Shown: piece by piece, positions 59,535-64,000 of the stretch | Layout of the letters: the number at the start of each line of letters is the position of its first letter | Position numbering within the stretch: the first letter of the stretch is position 1 | Assembly: GCA_013360915.1 (NCBI GenBank) | Contig: JABWAT010000002.1 | Location: forward strand, 322,098-386,097 | Origin: Bacteroidota bacterium | Lineage (GTDB): Bacteria; Bacteroidota; JABWAT01 | DNA length: 64,000 nt | Reading direction: 5' to 3' | Notes under the pieces: generated by a model | Databases searched by the model: none | What the model was told of the DNA's origin: nothing | Seen by the model: only the letters and a program-made list of their open reading frames with translations | Program-made: the position numbers and the translations under genes

Positions 59535-59878
59535 CACTCGATTCGCTGAGGATGTACTGTCTGGGACTTCCCGGGGTTACCGAAGACCTGCCTTTTGATG
59601 AGGACACCCTTGCCTTCCGCATTGGGGGTAAGATTTTTCTTCTGACCAGTCTGACCGAAACCACCACAATGAATGTAAAATGTGACCCTGAGCGAGCCAT
59701 TGAACTGAGGGAAACCTGGCCGGAAGAGGTGATTCCTGGGTATCACATGAATAAGAAACACTGGAATACGGTTTCTTTAACCGGACGGTTGAATGATGAT
59801 TTTCTGAAGGACCAGATTCTGCACTCCTATCAGTTGGTGAAAGGACCGGCCGGGAAAAAGAGGACTTCTTCGCGCTGA
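59531..59878 (+). CDS. MmcQ/YjbR-family protein
   Basis: 115 residues, whole-length match to the MmcQ/YjbR (DUF419) family: LRMYCLGLPGVTEDLPFDEDTLAFRIGGKIFLL, then CDPERAIELRETWPEEVIPGYHMNKKHWNTV and a helical C-terminus. CyaY-like fold; a DNA-binding role has been suggested for the family but is not established. Its ATG overlaps the rmuC stop by four bases, and its stop overlaps the next ATG by one (TGATG). Confidence 0.93.
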   Translation: MTLDSLRMYCLGLPGVTEDLPFDEDTLAFRIGGKIFLLTSLTETTTMNVKCDPERAIELRETWPEEVIPGYHMNKKHWNTVSLTGRLNDDFLKDQILHSYQLVKGPAGKKRTSSR

Positions 59879-60639
59879 TGACTGATTTTCTTGAGGCTGT
59901 GAATCTGGCTGCCCATCAGCTGACCATTTTTCTGGTGATTCCTGCACTGGCCGGACTTTTTATCTACCTGATGGAAGTTTGGATCTCGGGACGGCTGATG
60001 ACAGCTTTTGGTGAAAAGGCGATCTGGCTGACTGCTTTAACCGGAACCCCGGTTCATGAATTTGCCCATGCAGCCGCCTGTGTGCTTTTTCGCTGCAGAA
60101 TCAAGGAAATCAAATGGCTGACTTTCGACCCTGACTCTCATGTGCTGGGCTATGTCACCTATCAGCATCAACCGATGAATCCGTTTCACTGGATCGGAAG
60201 ACTCGTTATCGGTTTTGCTCCGCTGCTGGTTGGATTTACGATTATCGGAATCCTGTTTTACCTGTTGCCCGCCTCTGCCACCACAGATAAATGGTGGATG
60301 GTACCGGTCGAAAAAACCCTTTCTCTGGTTTCCGGCCTTGTCGTCTGGACCTGGTGGCAGTGGTTATTGGCATGGGTCCTTCTGGGAATCGTGGTTCACA
60401 TGGCCCCCAGTCTTCAGGATCTGAAAGGAATCTGGGCCGGATTGATTCTGATCATCGTTCTTCTGGTCCTGATTAACTGGGCCGGAAAGGTCTGGTCTTT
60501 TTCCTTGCCATCTGTCCGTCCGGTGATTCCGATAATGATTCAGATTACCGGATTTGGAATCCTGATCTCGGCAGGATATGCCCTGGTCATCACTCTGCTT
60601 ACCGCTCCGATCATCCGGATCAGAACAGGACATTGGTAA
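59878..60639 (+). CDS. Polytopic membrane protein with an HExxH zinc-peptidase-like motif
   Basis: 253 residues with about six membrane spans. H60-E-F-A-H64 lies near the start of a span (TPVHEFAHAAACVLF), as in membrane-embedded zinc metallopeptidases of the M50/site-2-protease kind. A following loop (DPDSHVLGYVTYQ) and a later HWIGRLVIGFAPLLVG span could hold the third ligand. The classic LDG motif of site-2 proteases was not found. Function is therefore uncertain: a membrane metallopeptidase is plausible, an inactive relative is possible. It is coupled to mmcQ (one-base overlap) and to the FAD oxidoreductase gene 1 base on. Confidence 0.75.
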   Translation: MTDFLEAVNLAAHQLTIFLVIPALAGLFIYLMEVWISGRLMTAFGEKAIWLTALTGTPVHEFAHAAACVLFRCRIKEIKWLTFDPDSHVLGYVTYQHQPMNPFHWIGRLVIGFAPLLVGFTIIGILFYLLPASATTDKWWMVPVEKTLSLVSGLVVWTWWQWLLAWVLLGIVVHMAPSLQDLKGIWAGLILIIVLLVLINWAGKVWSFSLPSVRPVIPIMIQITGFGILISAGYALVITLLTAPIIRIRTGHW

Positions 60640-60640
60640 T

Positions 60641-61690
60641 ATGAAAGACTTGCTGATAGTGGGACAGGGATTGGCCGGAAGTGTGCTGGCCCTGAAAGCC
60701 TGGCAGCGCGGCCTGGAATTTATGGTCTCCTCAGATCCGGCAAGACCTTCCTGGACGCGCATAGCCGCAGGATTGTTTAATCCGGTTACCGGAAGGCGGT
60801 TTGTAAAAACGTGGATGGCGGATACCCTTTTCGAGGAAATTTATCAGTTTTATCCATGGGCTGAATCGGTTTTGGGTGATGGCCTCTACCATCCAAGGCC
60901 TATTTACCGGGTCTTTACATCCCGCCAGCAACGTCTGGAATTTTTGAATAAAGTGGATCAGGAACCGATGGGCCGGTTTACACCTCAGGTGTTTGAAAAG
61001 GGGTATTTGCCAGAGACCATCCACCATCCGGAAGGCGGATTGTTTATCCCGGGCGGCGGATGGGTCGATCTGCCACGGTTTGTACAGGAAGCAGCCATGT
61101 GGCTGAAATCGCATGGTCGGATTCTTGACCATCTGGTCACCCCCGATGAGGTGATCTGGCATGATGATCATGCGGTCTGGAATGGTCAATCCTGGCGGAA
61201 GGTGATTTTTGCCGAAGGAGCCCGGGCCGATCAGAACCGGTTGTTTGCTCACCTGCCATTTGTTCTCACCAAGGGAGAGGTGCTCACGTTGAAGGTCCCC
61301 AACCTGGAACTGAACGGTGTGGTCAGCCGCGGAAAATTTATTTTACCGGTGGGTAATGACCTTATCAAAGTTGGTTCAACGTATTCCTGGGATGATACCG
61401 ATCCCGTTCCGACCGAAGAAGCCAGAAAAGACCTGGTCACCGGATTTGAGGAGATCTGCCGGTTGCCTTACGAAATCGTACACCATCAGGTGGGAATCCG
61501 GCCAACGGTGAAGGACCGCCGACCGTTTATTGGCATGCACAGCGAATTTTCCTCTGCGTGTATTTTTAATGGATTGGGGACCAAGGGCGTTTCTCTGGCG
61601 CCATACTGGGCCGATCGGGCGCTTGATCACCTTTTTGACGGAAAACCGCTGGATAAGGAAGTAGACATCAGGCGGTTTGGGGAAAATTGA
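60641..61690 (+). CDS. FAD-dependent oxidoreductase (DAO family)
   Basis: 349 residues from ATG 60641. The N-terminal FAD loop LLIVGQGLAGSVLALKAW is followed by SWTRIAAGLFNPVTGRRFVKTW, and the C-terminal GIRPTVKDRRPFIGMH and NGLGTKGVSLAPYWADRALDHL complete the amine/amino-acid oxidase-like (DAO) fold. The substrate is unknown. It resembles the FAD domain of MnmC more in fold than in a proven role. It closes the rmuC operon. The longer frame that opens at 60578 overlaps the upstream gene and lacks similarity. Confidence 0.88.
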   Translation: MKDLLIVGQGLAGSVLALKAWQRGLEFMVSSDPARPSWTRIAAGLFNPVTGRRFVKTWMADTLFEEIYQFYPWAESVLGDGLYHPRPIYRVFTSRQQRLEFLNKVDQEPMGRFTPQVFEKGYLPETIHHPEGGLFIPGGGWVDLPRFVQEAAMWLKSHGRILDHLVTPDEVIWHDDHAVWNGQSWRKVIFAEGARADQNRLFAHLPFVLTKGEVLTLKVPNLELNGVVSRGKFILPVGNDLIKVGSTYSWDDTDPVPTEEARKDLVTGFEEICRLPYEIVHHQVGIRPTVKDRRPFIGMHSEFSSACIFNGLGTKGVSLAPYWADRALDHLFDGKPLDKEVDIRRFGEN

Positions 61691-61717
61691 TCAGAATTCT
61701 CTGATAAAGTATATTTA
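61686..61717 (+). promoter_or_regulatory. Bacteroidota-type promoter of the FISUMP lipoprotein gene
   Basis: ATTG, 20 bases, TATATTTA: one mismatch in each box and exact spacing. It overlaps the last codons of the preceding gene and ends 31 bases before ATG 61749. Confidence 0.55.
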
Positions 61718-61748
61718 GTCTTTATAATTCTGAAATCGTGGAAAAAAT

Positions 61749-62444
61749 ATGTTGGTTCCAATTAAATCCAGTGTGGTTCTTTTTTCTTTAGTTTGCGTTT
61801 TTTCAGGTTGTGGAGAGGGAAGTTCTGAGTCGGAGGACTCAATTCCGACCCCAAAAAAGGGTTTAAACTTTAACGGATATACCTATTCAACGGTTATAAT
61901 CGGAAAGCAGGAATGGACTACAGAGAATCTACGGACGACTACCTTTTCTAATGGGGTGAAAATTAAAAAACTAAGTCAAAGTGACCCTTGGCCATCCGAT
62001 ACCACCGGTGCTTTTTGTGCCTATGACTACAATGAAACGTTCGTTTCTTCAAATGGATACCTATATGATTGGTATGCCGTCGGGTCAGGATTGTTAGCAC
62101 CTGCGGGATGGCGGGTTGCAACCGATCAGGACTGGAAGACACTTGTTGATTCGATAGGGGGGAATATAACTGCTGCTACCAAGCTGAAATCAACAGATGG
62201 TTGGGGTAAGGATAATAATGGTACCAATGAATTTGGGTTTAATGTCTTACCTTCAGGCTATAGGACAGGGGATCTTGGGACTTTTCATAATTCTGGTACA
62301 ATAGGATACTTCTGGAGTTCAACCGCATATAATGAAGGAAATGCCTGGTCCCGTGATATTCGGGGCAATTCATCACAAGTGACTCGCGATCCAGACGATA
62401 AACGAAATGGATATTCCGTAAGGCTCGTCAGGGATATTAAATAG
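61749..62444 (+). CDS. FISUMP-domain lipoprotein
   Basis: 231 residues. The lipoprotein signal ends FSGC (C21) and is followed by a Ser/Glu/Asp-rich linker. The remainder is one Fibrobacter-succinogenes-major-paralogous (FISUMP) domain: IGKQEWTTENLRTTTFSNG, YDWYAVGSG, LAPAGWRVATDQDWKTLVDSIGG, GFNVLPSGYR, YFWSSTAYNEG and the final GYSVRLVRD. The fold is C-type-lectin-like, surface exposed, function unknown. The gene is visibly richer in A+T than its neighbours (AATAATGG, TTTAATG stretches), which suggests acquisition by transfer or a recently expanded family. It has its own promoter. Confidence 0.93.
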   Translation: MLVPIKSSVVLFSLVCVFSGCGEGSSESEDSIPTPKKGLNFNGYTYSTVIIGKQEWTTENLRTTTFSNGVKIKKLSQSDPWPSDTTGAFCAYDYNETFVSSNGYLYDWYAVGSGLLAPAGWRVATDQDWKTLVDSIGGNITAATKLKSTDGWGKDNNGTNEFGFNVLPSGYRTGDLGTFHNSGTIGYFWSSTAYNEGNAWSRDIRGNSSQVTRDPDDKRNGYSVRLVRDIK

Positions 62445-62472
62445 CCGTGAATGATCTTTAGGGCTCAATACC

Positions 62473-63477
62473 CTAACCAAGACGTGACAGAATTCCACCT
62501 GTGAATGACTCGGTGTTACCTTTACCTCCCACATCGCGCGTGCAAACCGTCTTATCTGCCAGGGTATCAATCACCGCTTTCCGGATCCGGTCGGCGGCTG
62601 TTTTTTCTCCGAGATAGTCCAGCATCATGCAGGCCGAAAAGAGAAAGGCCGTCGGATTGGCTTTACCCTGACCGGCTATATCGGGGGCCGATCCGTGGAC
62701 AGCTTCGAATATGGCCCCCGTTGATCCGATGTTGGCAGAGCCGGTAACTCCCAGTCCGCCGACCAGACCCGAAGCCAGATCGGAAAGAATATCACCAAAC
62801 AGATTGGTCGTCACCACCACATCAAAGCGTTCGGGCCGCACCACCATCTGCATGGCGCAGTTATCCACAATCATGTCTTCAAACTGGATGGTCGGGTAGG
62901 CGCTGGCCAGTTCCTGTCCGATTTTGAGGAAAAGGCCGGTGGTCAGTTTCAGGATATTGGCTTTATGTACCAGTGTGACTTTTTTACGACCGTTTGCAAC
63001 CGCATATTCAAACGCTGCCCGGATGATCTTTTCACTGGCCTCCCGGGAAACAACCGCCTTGCTTTCCGCAATGGTCTGATTGGCGTCGAGCCATTGTTCC
63101 TGCCCGATGTACAATCCCTGCGTATTTTCCCGGAACATGACCAGATTGACAGACCGGAATGGGGTTTCCACCGACGGGATCGAAAATGCTGGCCGGATGT
63201 TGCAGTACAGGTCAAACATTTTCCTGAGAGTTACATTCACCGACCGGTACCCGCCACCCACCGGAGTGGTTAAGGGACCTTTCAATGCGACCTTATACAA
63301 CTTGATTTTATCCAGGGTGTCTTCAGGCAGGGGGTCGCCCACCGCATCGACCGCTGCCATTCCTGCCAGCGCAGGAATCCACTGAATGGGTACACCTGAT
63401 TTTTCCAGAATGATCTGAACGGACCGGGTGATTTCGGGTCCGATACCATCGCCGGGAATGAGAACGATCTGATGCAT
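62473..63477 (-). CDS. NAD-dependent isocitrate dehydrogenase-like enzyme
   Basis: 334 residues from ATG 63477, preceded by CAGGTGTGCT; an upstream in-frame ATG at 63522 is less likely. The beta-decarboxylating dehydrogenase fold is shown by IPGDGIGPEI, GPLTTPVGGGYRSVNVTLRK, the substrate loop FRENTQGLYIGQEQ, the catalytic Lys in VTLVHKANILK, VDNCAMQMVVRPERFDV, TTNLFGDILSDLASGLVG and FEAVHGSAPDIAGQGKANP. The TPVGGGYRSVNVTLRK and FRENTQGLY segments fit isocitrate better than 3-isopropylmalate, though homoisocitrate remains possible. Cofactor preference for NAD is inferred. Confidence 0.85.
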   Translation of the reverse strand: MHQIVLIPGDGIGPEITRSVQIILEKSGVPIQWIPALAGMAAVDAVGDPLPEDTLDKIKLYKVALKGPLTTPVGGGYRSVNVTLRKMFDLYCNIRPAFSIPSVETPFRSVNLVMFRENTQGLYIGQEQWLDANQTIAESKAVVSREASEKIIRAAFEYAVANGRKKVTLVHKANILKLTTGLFLKIGQELASAYPTIQFEDMIVDNCAMQMVVRPERFDVVVTTNLFGDILSDLASGLVGGLGVTGSANIGSTGAIFEAVHGSAPDIAGQGKANPTAFLFSACMMLDYLGEKTAADRIRKAVIDTLADKTVCTRDVGGKGNTESFTGGILSRLG

Positions 63478-63661
63478 AGCACACCTGCTGTTTGTTTGAG
63501 GTTTTTTACCTGATTTCTGCAAGGTAATTCAGTTTGAGCCGCTTTGAAAAACCAGTGATCCGATTCGGTTGAAAACTGAACGACAGATCGAATTAACTGA
63601 ACATTGCGTATCCGGGTTAGTCCCTCGGTTCGTAATTTGATTGTTCATCGGGTAATGAACT

Positions 63662-64000
63662 TCATTTTTCGTTCCTGTACTTACAACATTCAGGTAAGTT
63701 ATTGTATACGTCGGTACTGGACTTAAATTTGTCGGTATCATGCCCGGCTTTGGCAATGGCTTTTTGCACAACATCGATGCTGGTTCTTTTCGGTTCATAC
63801 TCGATGTGAATTTTTCTGGAGTCAGAATTCCATGAAGATGAAATAACCCCATTTACAGCATTCGCAGCCATTTCGATGCGTTCCTGGCAAAGTTCACAAT
63901 TACCTTCCACAGTAAATGTAGCATGCTGAATCATTCCAGTGGCGGGGGTGACTGTCTTGGTGGATGCAATTTCCTTTTCTTCAGAGTATTGCCTGCTGTG
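63662..64000 (-). CDS. Heavy-metal-associated (HMA) domain protein, probably truncated by the window edge
   Basis: The recognisable part is an HMA domain with the metal site GNCELC and the C-terminal signature HDTDKFKSSTDVYNNLPECCKY. An ATG at 63934 would give a 90-residue protein, but the frame stays open through 22 more codons to the window edge (HSRQYSEEKEIASTKTV...), and no ribosome site precedes that ATG. The gene therefore probably begins outside the window with a signal peptide or another domain. It binds Cu, Hg or Zn ions. The extra CC pair near the C-terminus resembles MerP/CopZ-like proteins of Bacteroidota. Confidence 0.8.
   Translation of the reverse strand, partial: HSRQYSEEKEIASTKTVTPATGMIQHATFTVEGNCELCQERIEMAANAVNGVISSSWNSDSRKIHIEYEPKRTSIDVVQKAIAKAGHDTDKFKSSTDVYNNLPECCKYRNEK

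Noticed and set aside
62458-62476. TTAGGG-7-CCCTAA hairpin between the FISUMP gene and isocitrate dehydrogenase
   Set aside because: Only a 6-bp A/T-containing stem without a T run; it overlaps the stop codon of the minus-strand gene and is too weak to call a terminator.

Overview
The window reads as chromosomal DNA of a Gram-negative bacterium, most likely from the Bacteroidota-Ignavibacteriota-Chlorobiota (FCB) side of the tree. Three things point there. First, at least ten intergenic regions carry a match to the Bacteroidota-type promoter (TTTG-like -33 box, about 20 bases, TAnnTTTG-like -7 box). Second, the gene content includes a bacillithiol synthesis gene (bshA), a FISUMP-domain lipoprotein, a DnaQ-GIY-YIG fusion and ferredoxin-dependent 2-oxoacid oxidoreductase. 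Third, there is a GCAAAG-rich intergenic palindrome of a kind I recall from such genomes. Unusually for Bacteroidota, many genes also have good Shine-Dalgarno sequences. Species or class cannot be named from the sequence alone. No rRNA, IS element, prophage, integrase or CRISPR array was seen, coding density is very high, and no gene-free stretch exceeds 300 bases.

Layout. 1-1.5 kb: the end of an exonuclease/GIY-YIG fusion. 1.5-10.1 kb (minus): one tight operon ldcA-purN-purH-mreB-mreC-mreD-mrdA-rodA, combining murein recycling, the last purine steps and the rod-shape elongation machine, with one good promoter in front of ldcA. 10.2-16.2 kb (plus): a beta-propeller-like protein, an orphan molybdopterin oxidoreductase, a membrane-anchored SGNH hydrolase with TPR-like tail, and a ThiF/MoeB-rhodanese fusion. 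16.2-17.9 kb (minus): a kinase-fold protein and bshA. 18-22 kb (plus): YigZ, an outer-membrane-like protein, the palindromic repeat, malQ, tRNA-Lys(TTT) and tRNA-Leu(GAG). 22-27.6 kb (minus): an S9 peptidase, a membrane Fe-S (CCG-domain) oxidoreductase and a PhzF protein. 27.7-34.9 kb (plus): a stand-alone 23S-IVS-type protein coupled to miaA, then aroA, an UgpC-type ABC ATPase, bcp, a VapBC-like pair, and a thiamine pyrophosphokinase gene overlapping a sodium/solute symporter gene. 34.9-39.6 kb (minus): ZIP transporter, pirin, secreted endonuclease/phosphatase-fold protein, a Phd-like/GAF fusion and a GAF/PP2C phosphatase. 39.8-46 kb (plus): M1 aminopeptidase, rnhA, a lipoprotein, 3-hydroxyacyl-CoA dehydrogenase, DUF2283 and ackA. 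46-49 kb (minus): GNAT, proA, proB. 49-64 kb: ppa, korAB (beta-gamma fusion), an isoprenylcysteine-methyltransferase-like protein, ferritin, recR-ebfC-dnaX, a GAF histidine kinase, rmuC-mmcQ-HExxH membrane protein-FAD oxidoreductase, FISUMP lipoprotein, isocitrate dehydrogenase and an HMA-domain protein open to the right edge.

I did not find a clearly new multi-gene defence or mobile system. The observations most worth following are: the Phd-antitoxin-like domain fused to GAF beside a GAF/PP2C phosphatase (37.5-39.6 kb); thiN translationally coupled to a symporter, a candidate thiamine-uptake pair (32.9-34.9 kb); the orphan molybdoenzyme cluster (10.2-16.2 kb); the consistent promoter architecture across the window; and the HExxH membrane protein in the rmuC operon.
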